From NCBI GenBank assembly GCA_965247055.1, contig CBDFGE010000005.1:1-64000 (forward strand): a stretch of DNA of 64,000 nt, written 5' to 3'. The DNA comes from CBDFGE01 sp965247055 (lineage in GTDB: Bacteria; Chloroflexota; Dehalococcoidia; Lucifugimonadales; JAGWBF01). Position numbers and translations under genes: made by a program. The notes under the pieces were generated by a model, which was not told the DNA's origin, searched no databases, and saw only the letters and a list, made by a program, of their open reading frames with translations. Of the stretch, positions 23,536-32,608 are shown one piece after another (the first letter of the stretch is position 1; each line of letters starts with the position of its first letter).

Positions 23536-25932
23536 CTACGACTGCGCCGTTACCAACTCGTCGCTGGGAACGTCCCCCTTCCACGAGCATCTGGTACAGC
23601 TTACTCCGTCGCGGCCGGATAGGACCATGCGCCCACCGCATTCTGGGCAAGGCTCCGCGATGGGGCGCCGGTTGTCGATAAAGTCGCACTCTGGGTAGCG
23701 GGAGCAGCCGTAGAAGACCCTTCTCCTGGCCCGGCCCCTACGGACTACCAGGTCTGCTCCACACTTGGGACACGCGACCCCTATCTTGGAAAGTATGGGC
23801 TTGGTGTGCTTGCAGTCTGGGAAGCTGGAGCAGGATAGGAACTTGCCGAAGCGTCCCGTCTTTATGACCATCGGCTTGCTGCATTTCTCGCAGACTTCGT
23901 CGGTGGTCTCCTCGGCCCCCGCCGGGGACGGTTGGTCCCCGTTGGCCGCCGGGGCATTTTCGGCACCTATGCGCCTGGTATTTTTGCAAGTGGGGAAGTT
24001 GGAGCATGCCATGAACCTGCCAAAGCGTCCTGTCTTTATGACCATGGCCCCCGCGCACTTTTCACACACCTCCTCGGTGGCCTCCTCCACCTTGACCCTC
24101 GGCATCTCTTCGGCTGCCAGCGCCAGCGACTCTTGAAAGGGGCCATAGAACTCCGTCAGCATTGGTACCCACTCACGCTCTCCCCTGGCTACTTCGTCCA
24201 GCTCTTCCTCCATTCTGGCGGTGAACCTGGCGTCCATGATGTTGGCGAAGAATTGGGTCAGGAGGTCGCACACCGTGCTTCCCAGGGTGGTGGGCACCAG
24301 CTTGCCGGTCTGTTTTGTCACGTATTGCCGGTCCATGATGGTGGAGATGATGGGGGCGTAGGTGCTGGGCCTTCCAATGCCGTTCTCCTCCAGCGCCTTG
24401 ATAAGGCTCGCTTCCGTGAAGCGGGGAGGAGGCTGGGTAAAATGCTGCTGTGGCTCGACGTTGAGGCAGTCGAGGTCCTCTCCCTGGGAGAGCTGGGGAA
24501 GGGGACCCTTACCCTCATCCTCTTCCGTGTCGTCCCGGCTCTCCAGATAAAGAGTGCGGAATCCTGGGAACTTGAGGACGGAGCCGGTCGCCCTGAATAC
24601 GTACACCTGCGAATCACCCTTGCATCCGGCGTCGACGTCCAACGTGGTGGCATCGGAGCGGGCGTCGGCCATCTGGCTGGCCAGCATCCGCCTCCAGATG
24701 AGGTCGTACAGCCTGAACTGGTCCGCGGTAAGGTGGGGCTTCAGTGCCTGGGGCTCCCGGGCGATGGAGGTGGGCCGGAGAGCCTCATGGGCTTCCTGGG
24801 CGCCCTTGGCCTTCTTCCTGAACATTCGAGGCTGACTGGGGAGGTAGTCGGCGCCGAAGCTCGTCAGGATGTACTCCCTGGCCTCCTTGAGGGCCGAGGC
24901 CGCGACGTTGGTGGAATCGGTTCGCATGTAGGTGATGAGACCCACCGAACCCTCGCTGCCGATGGCCAGCCCTTCATAAAGCTGCTGAGCGAGGGCCATC
25001 GTCCTCTTGGCCGTGAAACGGAGCTTCCGCCCTGCATCCTGTTGAAGGGTGCTGGTAATGAAGGGGGGAGAGGGGGACTGTCTCGCCTCTCGCTTTTTCA
25101 CCTGGGCTACGGCATATTCTGCACCCTGAAGATGCCCTTCTATGCGTCTAGCCGTGGCCTCATCTGGAATAGCTATCTTACCCTTTTGGCCCCTGAGGGA
25201 GTGGAGCTGCGCGCCGAAGGGGTCTCCTCTCTTGGCGGCTGTGCTGCCCTGCTTCTGCAGCCGTGCCTCTATGGTCCAGGACTCTTTGGGAACAAACTTC
25301 TCGATGTCCCTCTCCCGGTCTACGACCATTCGCAGGGCTACCGACTGGACCCTGCCCGCCGAAAGGCCCCTCTGGACTTTGCGCCAGAGGAGGGGGCTGA
25401 TCTGGTAGCCCACCAGCCGGTCCAGGATACGGCGGGCCTGCTGGGCGTTGACCATCTGCATGTCGATGTCCCGAGGGTGCGCGAACGCCTCCTTTATGGC
25501 CTCGGCTGTTATTTCGTGGAAGACGACTCTCCGAAGGGGTGCCTTACCCTTGTCCCACGATGCAGCCTTGACGAGATGCCACGAGATGGCCTCTCCTTCC
25601 CGGTCCGGGTCGGTGGCGAGATATATGGCGGAGGCCTTTTCTCCCAGCGCCTTCAGCTCCCGAACGACGGCCTGCTTGTCTTTAAGCACCGTGTAGGATG
25701 GGCTGAATCCGCTGTCTATGTCGACGCCCAGGGTGCCCTTGGGCAGGTCGCGCAGATGGCCCTGGGAGGCCTTTACAACGAAACTGCCCCCGAGCATCCT
25801 CTCGATCGTCCTGGCCTTGGCGGGGGACTCCACCACAACCAGGTCCGTGGCGGTCCGGCCTTTTTTGACATCACTCTTCCCGGAATCAACCCCGCCGCTT
25901 CGCGTGTCGCTACGTGGGCGCCTAGCTGCCAT
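23536..25932 (-). CDS. topA: DNA topoisomerase I
   Basis: A 798-residue type IA topoisomerase that relaxes negative supercoils. The TOPRIM domain begins LVVVESPAKARTIERML, with the acidic ATDPDREGEAISWH motif. The catalytic Tyr is in GLITYMRTDSTN. The C-terminus carries four zinc-ribbon modules starting CEKCAGAMV, CEKCSKPMV, CPKCGADLV and CPECGGRMV; the first three are followed by GRFGRFMACSNFP-like lines. The length and zinc-finger number are normal. It overlaps the dprA stop by 11 nt. Confidence 0.97.
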   Translation of the reverse strand: MAARRPRSDTRSGGVDSGKSDVKKGRTATDLVVVESPAKARTIERMLGGSFVVKASQGHLRDLPKGTLGVDIDSGFSPSYTVLKDKQAVVRELKALGEKASAIYLATDPDREGEAISWHLVKAASWDKGKAPLRRVVFHEITAEAIKEAFAHPRDIDMQMVNAQQARRILDRLVGYQISPLLWRKVQRGLSAGRVQSVALRMVVDRERDIEKFVPKESWTIEARLQKQGSTAAKRGDPFGAQLHSLRGQKGKIAIPDEATARRIEGHLQGAEYAVAQVKKREARQSPSPPFITSTLQQDAGRKLRFTAKRTMALAQQLYEGLAIGSEGSVGLITYMRTDSTNVAASALKEAREYILTSFGADYLPSQPRMFRKKAKGAQEAHEALRPTSIAREPQALKPHLTADQFRLYDLIWRRMLASQMADARSDATTLDVDAGCKGDSQVYVFRATGSVLKFPGFRTLYLESRDDTEEDEGKGPLPQLSQGEDLDCLNVEPQQHFTQPPPRFTEASLIKALEENGIGRPSTYAPIISTIMDRQYVTKQTGKLVPTTLGSTVCDLLTQFFANIMDARFTARMEEELDEVARGEREWVPMLTEFYGPFQESLALAAEEMPRVKVEEATEEVCEKCAGAMVIKTGRFGRFMACSNFPTCKNTRRIGAENAPAANGDQPSPAGAEETTDEVCEKCSKPMVIKTGRFGKFLSCSSFPDCKHTKPILSKIGVACPKCGADLVVRRGRARRRVFYGCSRYPECDFIDNRRPIAEPCPECGGRMVLSGRDGVSCTRCSWKGDVPSDELVTAQS

Positions 25933-27040
25933 ACTCGGCCACCGCCTCCCTGATTCGTACGTAGTGCATGCCCCCGACCTGCTTTATCATCCCCTTCAGT
26001 TCCATCATGGCCAGGGTGCTGCTCACGGCGCTGATGGGAAGGTGGGTCTGTCTGCGGATGTCGTCTATGTGTGCCGGTTCATGGGTAACGCAGCCGAGGA
26101 GCAGCGCCTCGTTCTCGTCTTCGGGCTGGAGGATCGCTCTCATCTCGATCTGGTGGGCGACCACCGTGAGGTTGAGCTCCTCCAGGATGTCTTTGTAGCT
26201 CGTGACCAGCTTCGCGCCGTCCTGGATCAGGGAGTTGGTGCCCTCGCTGTTCGGCGAGAAGATACTCCCGGGGACACAGAAGACCTCCCGGTTCTGCTCC
26301 AGGGCGTGTTTCACGGTCAACAGGGCGCCGCTATACATGGGCGCCTCGACTACCAGGGTCCCCAGGGTCATGCCGCTTATCACCCGGTTGCGAAGGGGGA
26401 AGTTGCCGGCCTTCGGCTTGGTCCCCAGGGGGTGCTCGCTGACCAGCACACCGGTCCCCTGTATGTCATGGGCCAGGCGGGCGTGCTCCGATGGATATAC
26501 CACGTCGAGGCCGCTGCCGAAGACGGCGATGGTGCGGCCGCCCGCATCCAGGGCGGCCCGGTGAGCTATCGAGTCGATCCCCCTGGCCAGACCGCTTACG
26601 ACCGTGACCCCATTTCGTGCCAGGTCCCTGGCCAGGGTGGCTGCCGTTTCTCGCCCGTAGGCAGTGGCCTTACGCGTGCCCACCACGGCGACGGAACGTT
26701 CGTCCGCGGGAAGCAGGTCGCCGAGCAGGTACAGGACGGGCGGCGGGTCATAGATCTCCTTTAGCCTGGGCGGGTAGGAGATATCGTGCCAGTTCATGAC
26801 CCTGACGCCCGCCCGGCTCAGGTTTTCAATCTCTCCGTCGGGGGAGATGCTGCTGCGCAGCGATACGATAGCCCTGGCGGTCCTGTCGTCGATACCGGCC
26901 GCTTTAAGCTCCCCGAGGGAGCCGATCCAGGCGTCCTCCAGGGAGTCGAAATGGCGTTCCAAAAGTCGGGTCCTGGCCGGGCCCATATTAGGCACCCGGC
27001 TGAAGGCTACCCAGAATTTGATATCTTCCATGACTACCAA
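25922..27040 (-). CDS. dprA: DNA-processing protein DprA
   Basis: A 372-residue protein that loads RecA onto incoming single-stranded DNA during transformation. The N-terminal helix-hairpin-helix-like part is followed by the Rossmann-like core with VAVVGTRKATAYGRE, VTVVSGLARGIDSIAH, TIAVFGSGLDVVYP, FPLRNRVISGM and VVEAPMYSGALLTV. A C-terminal winged-helix (DprA_WH) domain ends the protein. It is followed by topA with an 11-nt overlap, a very common order. Two tRNA-Ser genes lie just upstream on the same strand. Confidence 0.95.
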   Translation of the reverse strand: MVVMEDIKFWVAFSRVPNMGPARTRLLERHFDSLEDAWIGSLGELKAAGIDDRTARAIVSLRSSISPDGEIENLSRAGVRVMNWHDISYPPRLKEIYDPPPVLYLLGDLLPADERSVAVVGTRKATAYGRETAATLARDLARNGVTVVSGLARGIDSIAHRAALDAGGRTIAVFGSGLDVVYPSEHARLAHDIQGTGVLVSEHPLGTKPKAGNFPLRNRVISGMTLGTLVVEAPMYSGALLTVKHALEQNREVFCVPGSIFSPNSEGTNSLIQDGAKLVTSYKDILEELNLTVVAHQIEMRAILQPEDENEALLLGCVTHEPAHIDDIRRQTHLPISAVSSTLAMMELKGMIKQVGGMHYVRIREAVAEYGS

Positions 27041-27202
27041 ATTCTAGCATAAGGCGGAAGTCGTAACAACGCCGTGGGGACCGCTGGATGACGCAGATGA
27101 CGCGAAGTAGGCGTTGAGGCCGCATTATACCATCGGGTACTGCACCCGATAGCACGTCAGGTCCGGCGGCTGTGGCCCGGGGGAGGTCCTGCTGGGGAGG
27201 AG

Positions 27203-27293
27203 TGGCGGAGAGGGTGGGATTCGAACCCACGAGAGGCTTGAGACCCCTACGCGCTTTCCAGGCGCGCCTGTTCGACCACTCCAGCACCTCTCC
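27203..27293 (-). tRNA. tRNA-Ser(GGA)
   Basis: The acceptor stem GGAGAGG pairs with CCTCTCC, the anticodon loop CTGGAAA gives GGA, and the long variable arm and GGTTCGAATCC T-arm are typical of class II tRNA-Ser. The 3' CCA is encoded (27203-27205). Confidence 0.95.
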
Positions 27294-27296
27294 GCA

Positions 27297-27384
27297 TGGC
27301 GGAGAGGGTGGGATTCGAACCCACGATCCCGGTAGGGATACCGCTTTTCGAGAGCGGCGCCTTAAGCCTCTCGGCCACCTCTCC
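27297..27384 (-). tRNA. tRNA-Ser(CGA)
   Basis: It shares the acceptor stem and T-arm with the neighbouring tRNA-Ser but has anticodon loop CTCGAAA (CGA) and a long variable arm. CCA is encoded (27297-27299). The two genes are only a few bases apart and read towards dprA. Confidence 0.95.
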
Positions 27385-27393
27385 TCCGCAACC

Positions 27394-27422
27394 AGCATAT
27401 AGTAGCCATATGGGCTTTTCAA
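27394..27422 (-). promoter_or_regulatory. Promoter for the tRNA-Ser pair
   Basis: On the minus strand TTGAAA (27417-27422) and TATGCT (27394-27399) are 17 bp apart, immediately upstream of tRNA-Ser(CGA). It may also serve the dprA cluster. Confidence 0.6.
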
Positions 27423-27503
27423 GGTGCCGATGGTAGGTACCCCTGGTTGGACCCGGGGAGGCGGCGTATTTGAAAAGTCCTGGACACAACCTTCCCTGGG
27501 GCC

Positions 27504-27532
27504 TTGACATCTGAAAACCGTACTAATATGAT
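27504..27532 (+). promoter_or_regulatory. Consensus sigma-70 promoter
   Basis: A perfect -35 TTGACA (27504-27509) and TATGAT (27527-27532) with a 17-bp spacer, about 100 nt before the exported-protein gene. It is divergent from the tRNA promoter. Confidence 0.75.
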
Positions 27533-27629
27533 TATGCGTGACCTTGCTCGTGGCAGGGTCGTGTGGCAATCGTAAAGGGTCCGGAACGGACAGTTTGACT
27601 CCTGAGGCAGGATGTTTAAAGGAGGACCG

Positions 27630-28046
27630 ATGAGGCGATTTCTCAATCGTAGGCTTTCTATCGTTGCTCTCGTCGTTGCAGTTGTTATCTTGGTAACGGG
27701 CGTAACCTGGGCGGCCACCGGGCCCTCGATCAGTTCCGGTCCCTCCAATCAGGTAGAGACTTCGGTAGTGGAAATAACTCCGCTGAACCTGCAGGTCGAG
27801 GTGGGAGGTATTTTAGAGGTGGCGGGGGGTGGGTTCGCGCTTAATGAGATAGTCCTGTTCAAGCTGATTATTGACGGAGATACGTCCTTTATCCTTGAGG
27901 GCGGGTTCGCCAACGATGCCGGTGCCTTCCTGGCGACCAACGTCCTGTCCGCCCGCGTGGCCCCCGGCCTGTATACGGTACAGGCCCTGGTCAGACGTGG
28001 GACAGTGGTGGCCAGCACGCCTTTGATCGTTACGGAGGCCAAGTAG
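27630..28046 (+). CDS. Small exported or membrane-anchored protein
   Basis: A 138-residue protein with a basic N-terminus (MRRFLNRRLS), a hydrophobic stretch VALVVAVVILVTGVTWAA that is a signal peptide or anchor, and a beta-rich domain (NLQVEVGGILEVAGGGF, LYTVQALVRRG). The C-terminal part could be an Ig-like or IPT-like surface module; the family is not recognised. AAAGGAGG stands 8 nt before ATG 27630; an in-frame ATG at 27612 lacks a site. It has its own consensus promoter and converges with the CorC-type gene. Probably extracytoplasmic. Confidence 0.75.
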   Translation: MRRFLNRRLSIVALVVAVVILVTGVTWAATGPSISSGPSNQVETSVVEITPLNLQVEVGGILEVAGGGFALNEIVLFKLIIDGDTSFILEGGFANDAGAFLATNVLSARVAPGLYTVQALVRRGTVVASTPLIVTEAK

Positions 28047-28065
28047 CAGGCGCCGCTGAAGCCCT

Positions 28066-29265
28066 TTAAGGAACGGTCTTGCTCAGCTTGAGCTTTCGGA
28101 TTCTCCTGCCCAGGAGGGAGACCACCTCAATGCGTAGGCCGTCATGGACTACCTGGTCTCCCACTTGGGGCATCTTTCCCAGGGCGCTGAACACCAGCCC
28201 GCCTACTGTATCCACGTCTTCGTGCTCGATGGGTTTGGAGAAGAGGTCCGACAGGTAATCGAGGGTGACCCTCGAATCGACGATGATGTCGCCGTTGGCC
28301 AGAGGCACAACCTGGGGCTCAACGGTGCGGGAGAACTCGTCCTCTATCTCTCCAACGATCTCTTCCATCAGGTCTTCCAGGGTGACCAGCCCCTCTATGC
28401 CGCCATACTCGTCCACCACCAGGGCCATCTGGACGCGCCTCTCCTGAAGCTCCCTGAGCAACTCGTCCAGGCGCTTGGACTCGGGTATGAAAAAGGCGGG
28501 CCGAATGATCTTCTCCAGGGAGGGGTGCTCCTCAGTTCTTGCCAGGAAGGGAAGGAGGTCTCGGGAGTAGACCACGCCGATGACGTCGTCTATCGTCTTA
28601 CCGTATACGGGAAGGCGGCTATGGCCTAACTCCAGCATGCGGTTGGCGACTTCAGTCAGGGGCGTGTCGGCAGACACGGCGATTACGTCGACACGGGGCA
28701 CCATTACCTCCCTGGCGGTCGACTCATCCAGCCGTATGATAGAGCGGATCATGAGGCGCTCCCGCGGGTCCAGGGTTACCTGCCCCTCCTCGGTGAAAAC
28801 CAGCGGGGTGGGGTCGAGATGCTCCGATGTGTCGCCGTTCCTCTCGGTGCTGTTGCCCGGAGCCCCGGACGCGGTGTCCCTCGCCCTGGAGACCGTGAGG
28901 AGGCCTGCAATGGCCCACACCAGTGGGGAAGTCAGGAAAGATACTTGGAGGGGATGGCGGGTGGAGAGGAGCGCCGCCGACCTGTCGATGAGCACCAGAG
29001 AAGCCAGGGCGCCCAAGGCGACCAGGGCGTTGAGGCCCAGGCCGGGAGAGCTCTGGCTAAGCAGCAGGGCCTGTGTGGACAGGACGACCGCCACCACCGC
29101 CGATAGTTTCAGAAGTTGGAGAGTGAGGAGTAGTCGGCTGAGGTGCTGTGGAGAGCGAATCCGGCTTCGCTCTGGCGAGGCTCGGGCCTTCGCCAGGCTC
29201 AGGTAGGCAAAGGCCGTGAGGAAACCGGCCAGGGACAGGCTCGATGCTAAACCGCTTGTATCCAA
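28066..29265 (-). CDS. CorC/HlyC family protein (CNNM domain, CBS pair)
   Basis: A 399-residue membrane protein. Hydrophobic segments at about residues 8-27, 45-70 and 78-100 form a short CNNM-like membrane part. Two CBS repeats follow (REVMVPRVDVIAVSADTPL, SRLPVYGKTIDDVIGVVYSRDL; QMALVVDEYGGIEGLVTLEDLMEEIVGE), then a C-terminal CorC_HlyC domain (VDTVGGLVFSALGKMPQVGD). Members are linked to Mg2+/Co2+ efflux and to tolerance of cations. It follows glmU by 63 nt and is probably co-transcribed with it. Confidence 0.88.
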   Translation of the reverse strand: MDTSGLASSLSLAGFLTAFAYLSLAKARASPERSRIRSPQHLSRLLLTLQLLKLSAVVAVVLSTQALLLSQSSPGLGLNALVALGALASLVLIDRSAALLSTRHPLQVSFLTSPLVWAIAGLLTVSRARDTASGAPGNSTERNGDTSEHLDPTPLVFTEEGQVTLDPRERLMIRSIIRLDESTAREVMVPRVDVIAVSADTPLTEVANRMLELGHSRLPVYGKTIDDVIGVVYSRDLLPFLARTEEHPSLEKIIRPAFFIPESKRLDELLRELQERRVQMALVVDEYGGIEGLVTLEDLMEEIVGEIEDEFSRTVEPQVVPLANGDIIVDSRVTLDYLSDLFSKPIEHEDVDTVGGLVFSALGKMPQVGDQVVHDGLRIEVVSLLGRRIRKLKLSKTVP

Positions 29266-29328
29266 GGCCTTCCGTCCTCCCCGCTCCGAGCCGTCGGGGC
29301 GAGGAGGCTGTCGTGGTATCCGTGTATC

Positions 29329-30696
29329 CTAATCCCGTCGCTTTCGCGTGTCCCTTATTTTAGCAGGTACACCCACCGCCAGTCTATGCGGAGGTACGTC
29401 CCTTGTTACCACCGATCCCGCTCCGGTGGATGCGCCGGCGCCTACTGTGACGGGTGCTACAAGCATTGTATCACTGCCGATAAAGGCCCCCTCCTCCACA
29501 ACCGTCCTGTGTTTGGCTGCGCCGTCGTAGTTGCACGTCACCATTCCGGCCCCCAAGTTCACGTTGGCCCCTATGGAGGCGTCGCCCACGTAGCCGAAGT
29601 GCCCCATAGCCACTCCCCTTCCCAGCCGGCTGTTCTTGATCTCGGAGAAGTTGCCTATGTGCACGCCGCTTTCCAGATAGGCGCCGGACCTGAGGTGGCT
29701 GAAAGGGCCTATATCGACCGAGTCCTCCAGCGCGGCCTCCTCAAGGAACGAGGCTACTACCTTACAGCCGTCCCCCACCACAGAGTCCCGGATCAGCGTG
29801 CTGGGGCCTAGAGCGCAGCCGGCCCCAATTTTTGAGCTGCCCAGCACCATGGTGTTTGGGTAGATCACGGTATCGGGCCCTAGCTCCACCGCCGCATCCA
29901 GGAAGGTGGAGGAGGGATCGAGGATGGTCACGCCCTCCCGCATCCAGTGCTCTCTGATCCGATGGCGCATGGCAGTCTCGGCCCGGGCCAGCTGTAGCCG
30001 GTCATTGATCCCGATAGCTTCCGTGGGGTCTTCCAGGGCAAGGGACTCCACGCTGGCGCCCTGGGAGGCCGCCGTGGATACGAGAGCGGTGAGGTAATGT
30101 TCACCTGCGGGTGACATCTCGATGTGTGCCAGGTTATCCCAAAGCCAGGACGCCTTGAAACAGTAGACGCCCACGTTGATTTCTGGGGTCGAGTTCTCCT
30201 CTCCATCCAGGTCCGCTGCCTCTCGGATGGCTATCACCCTGTGGGAGTCGTCCCTCAAGACCCTGCCCATGCCCTCTCTGTAGCCGGATATGGCCGAAAG
30301 TACGGTCACATGGTTGTCCCGGGAGCGGTGAAGGGAGGAGAGATGCTCCAGCGTTGCGGAGCGGGCCAAGGGGGTGTCGGCGCCCAGGACCAGCAGGTGG
30401 TCCGCCCGGCCTCGAAGCAGGGCTCCTGCCTGGAGGAGGGCGTGGCCTGTCCCCATGGCCCGGTCCTGGCAAGCGTACTCCACCGAGTCCCCCAGCAGCG
30501 CCCTTATTCCCTCGGCGTTTTCCGGGGACGTTACGACCACGGTCCGCGTGACCCCGGCGTCCCTGAGCGCCTCCACCGGGTACATCACCATCTCACGCCC
30601 GCAGACTTTGTGGAGTACCTTAGCCACCTGTGACTTCATCCGCGTGCCCTTGCCCGCTGCCATGACAACACCGGCCCAGCCCTCCATAGACAGCAC
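29329..30696 (-). CDS. glmU: Bifunctional UDP-GlcNAc pyrophosphorylase / GlcN-1-P acetyltransferase
   Basis: A 455-residue two-domain enzyme making UDP-N-acetylglucosamine for cell envelope glycans. The N-terminal uridylyltransferase domain begins VVMAAGKGTRMKSQVAKVLH and has ADTPLARS. The C-terminal left-handed beta helix has hexapeptide repeats, HIGNFSEIKNSRLGRGV and NYDGAAKHRTVVEEGAFIGS, including acetyltransferase residues. The length is normal. Making UDP-GlcNAc does not by itself prove a peptidoglycan wall. It is divergent from nhaA. Confidence 0.95.
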   Translation of the reverse strand: MLSMEGWAGVVMAAGKGTRMKSQVAKVLHKVCGREMVMYPVEALRDAGVTRTVVVTSPENAEGIRALLGDSVEYACQDRAMGTGHALLQAGALLRGRADHLLVLGADTPLARSATLEHLSSLHRSRDNHVTVLSAISGYREGMGRVLRDDSHRVIAIREAADLDGEENSTPEINVGVYCFKASWLWDNLAHIEMSPAGEHYLTALVSTAASQGASVESLALEDPTEAIGINDRLQLARAETAMRHRIREHWMREGVTILDPSSTFLDAAVELGPDTVIYPNTMVLGSSKIGAGCALGPSTLIRDSVVGDGCKVVASFLEEAALEDSVDIGPFSHLRSGAYLESGVHIGNFSEIKNSRLGRGVAMGHFGYVGDASIGANVNLGAGMVTCNYDGAAKHRTVVEEGAFIGSDTMLVAPVTVGAGASTGAGSVVTRDVPPHRLAVGVPAKIRDTRKRRD

Positions 30697-30975
30697 CCCC
30701 TGGAGCGTTTCGGTCTTCGGCGCCTTGCCCGCGCCATCACCCAGATTTAATCTTAAAGGTGGCGCACCTTCACCGTCAAGCGTGGACGGATTGCCTCAAA
30801 AGTCGGCCGTCGGATGGTGGGAACCGTCACTTCAGGTCGGAGCCTATTAGAGGGGTGGTGGTATAATCTGCCATTGGATTCTCCTGCGACTGGTTTGGCT
30901 GGTGGTCACCCGAGAGTAATCACCCCACGTAGCGTGTCGCGATATCTATAACGACTGCCCGGCCCCGGAGGTGTC

Positions 30976-32193
30976 TTGAAGAAGGCCAGACAGCTGACCA
31001 ACGTCTTACAGGAGTTCTCCATCCTCCTCATCGTTGGCGTCGTAGCCGGGCTCGTCGTAGCTAACATCGACCACGGCTTTTATGAGGATCTGGTGGAGTA
31101 CAACCTGTTCGGCGAGGGCGCCGCGGTGTTCGGCTACGATCTCACCGCCCACTTCCTGATCAACGAGATGTTCATGGTTTTCTTCTTCGGCATAGCCGCC
31201 AAGGAGATCACCGAGTCGGTCCTGCCCGGAGGGGCACTGAACCCGATGACGAAGGCCGTGAATCCCCTGCTGGGCACCCTGGGTGGAGTGCTGGGGCCGG
31301 CGGGCCTCTACTTCCTGCTGAGCTACGTGTTGTATGGTGGGGGGGACAGCTTTTCCGAGGTTGCCGAGGGATGGGGTATCCCCACGGCCACGGACATCGC
31401 CCTGGCCTGGCTGGTCGCGCGCCTGGTCTTTGGGAGGGGGCACCCGGCGGTCAACTTCCTCCTGCTGCTGGCCGTTGCCGACGACGCCATTGGCCTGGGC
31501 ATCATAGCCGTCTTCTATCCCGATCCCGATCATCCTGCCCAGCCCGTATGGCTGCTGCTGGTATTGGGGGGAATGTTGGCGGCCTTCGCCATGCGGCGCG
31601 CGTCGGTGAGGTCCTGGGTTCCCTACGTGGCCGTTGGTGGAGCGTTGAGCTGGATAGGGCTTCTGAAGGCCTCAGTGGCGCCGGCGCTGACGCTGGTGGC
31701 CATCGTGCCCTTCCTGCCCGGGCCCAGGGGACACACGGTGGCGCCAGCGCGGGCGACGTCCCACGAGAGTAGCACCCTGGAGCGGTTCGAGCACGATCTC
31801 AAGCTGTTCGTCGACCTGGGACTGTTCTTCTTCGCCTTCGCCAACGCCGGGGTTGCCTTCGGCAGCATCAACCAGGTGACGCTGATAGTGGTCGCCTCCC
31901 TTATCGCCGGCAAGATGCTGGGGATATCGCTGTTCTCCTGGGCGGGCGCAAAAGTGGGGTTTCCCCTGCCCTCGGGCATGGGAATGAAGCACGTCGTCGT
32001 GGCTGGGCTCATCGCAGGGCTGGGCCTCACGGTGGCGCTCTTCGTGGCGGGAAGGGCGTTCCAGGATTCCCCCTTTGAGGAACCCGCCAAGATGGGTGCG
32101 GTGCTCAGCGCCGGCGTTGCTCTACTGGCCTACGCCGTGGGGGCCGCCCTCAGGGTCAGGGACGGTGCGGGAGCCACGACGGTCAAGCGCTGA
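30976..32193 (+). CDS. nhaA: Na+/H+ antiporter NhaA
   Basis: A 405-residue, twelve-helix inner-membrane antiporter that exports Na+ in exchange for protons. The ion-binding aspartates are in VADDAIGLGIIAV, and the Asp of the discontinuous helix is in IPTATDIALAWLVARL; FFFGIAAKEIT and LFFFAFANAGV also match the family. TTG at 30976 follows a GGAGG. It is consistent with a saline habitat. A TATAAT at 30862 is a possible promoter but without a convincing -35. Confidence 0.93.
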   Translation: MKKARQLTNVLQEFSILLIVGVVAGLVVANIDHGFYEDLVEYNLFGEGAAVFGYDLTAHFLINEMFMVFFFGIAAKEITESVLPGGALNPMTKAVNPLLGTLGGVLGPAGLYFLLSYVLYGGGDSFSEVAEGWGIPTATDIALAWLVARLVFGRGHPAVNFLLLLAVADDAIGLGIIAVFYPDPDHPAQPVWLLLVLGGMLAAFAMRRASVRSWVPYVAVGGALSWIGLLKASVAPALTLVAIVPFLPGPRGHTVAPARATSHESSTLERFEHDLKLFVDLGLFFFAFANAGVAFGSINQVTLIVVASLIAGKMLGISLFSWAGAKVGFPLPSGMGMKHVVVAGLIAGLGLTVALFVAGRAFQDSPFEEPAKMGAVLSAGVALLAYAVGAALRVRDGAGATTVKR

Positions 32194-32294
32194 AACAGGT
32201 CTTGCGATGGGAGGCAGGGCTAAAGAGGGTGTGATGGGCCAGGTCCGCACCCGTTGTGCCGTGCCTCAATGCCGTGTTATTCTTGAATCCTCAC

Positions 32295-32369
32295 GCCCCC
32301 GTAGCTCAGCGGATAGAGCGCTGGCCTCCGGAGCCAGAAGCGGGAGTTCGAGTCTCCCCGGGGGTACCA
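32295..32369 (+). tRNA. tRNA-Arg(CCG)
   Basis: The acceptor GCCCCCG pairs with CGGGGGT, the anticodon stem CTGGC/GCCAG encloses CTCCGGA (CCG), and the T-arm contains TTCGAGT. CCA is encoded at 32367-32369. Confidence 0.95.
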
Positions 32370-32393
32370 CACTCTTCGAGCAGATGCAGACCG

Positions 32394-32468
32394 CGGGGCG
32401 TAGCGCAGTGGTAGCGCGCCTGGTTTGGGACCAGGAGGTCGGGAGTTCGAACCTCCCCGCCCCGACCA
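32394..32468 (+). tRNA. tRNA-Pro(TGG)
   Basis: The acceptor CGGGGCG pairs with CGCCCCG, the anticodon loop TTTGGGA in stem CCTGG/CCAGG gives TGG, and the T-loop is TTCGAAC. CCA is encoded at 32466-32468. It lies 24 nt after tRNA-Arg. Confidence 0.95.
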
Positions 32469-32485
32469 GCTACAGACTGGTTGAG

Positions 32486-32517
32486 GCGGTCAAGCCTCCG
32501 TTTTGAGGCTTGACCGC
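32486..32517 (+). terminator. Hairpin after tRNA-Pro, possible terminator
   Basis: A perfect 13-bp stem (GCGGTCAAGCCTC with GAGGCTTGACCGC) and a 6-nt loop stand 17 nt after tRNA-Pro. No T-run follows on the plus strand, so it may end transcripts inefficiently or only protect the tRNA 3' end. Confidence 0.5.
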
Positions 32518-32608
32518 AACATAAGTGAACTGTCCGTCTATGCCCATCCACTATGGCCGTCCAGTCGCAGGGTTGCTGCCAATTCAAGGGCTAGGTTGGA
32601 AGGGAAGA

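Noticed and set aside
23932..25953. Long plus-strand ORF (673 codons) across topA
   Set aside because: It is antisense to the fully conserved topA and its translation shows no recognised domain; high GC creates long shadow frames.
27172..27402. ORF over the tRNA-Ser pair
   Set aside because: The sequence is fully explained by two tRNA genes; the protein reading is a common artefact.
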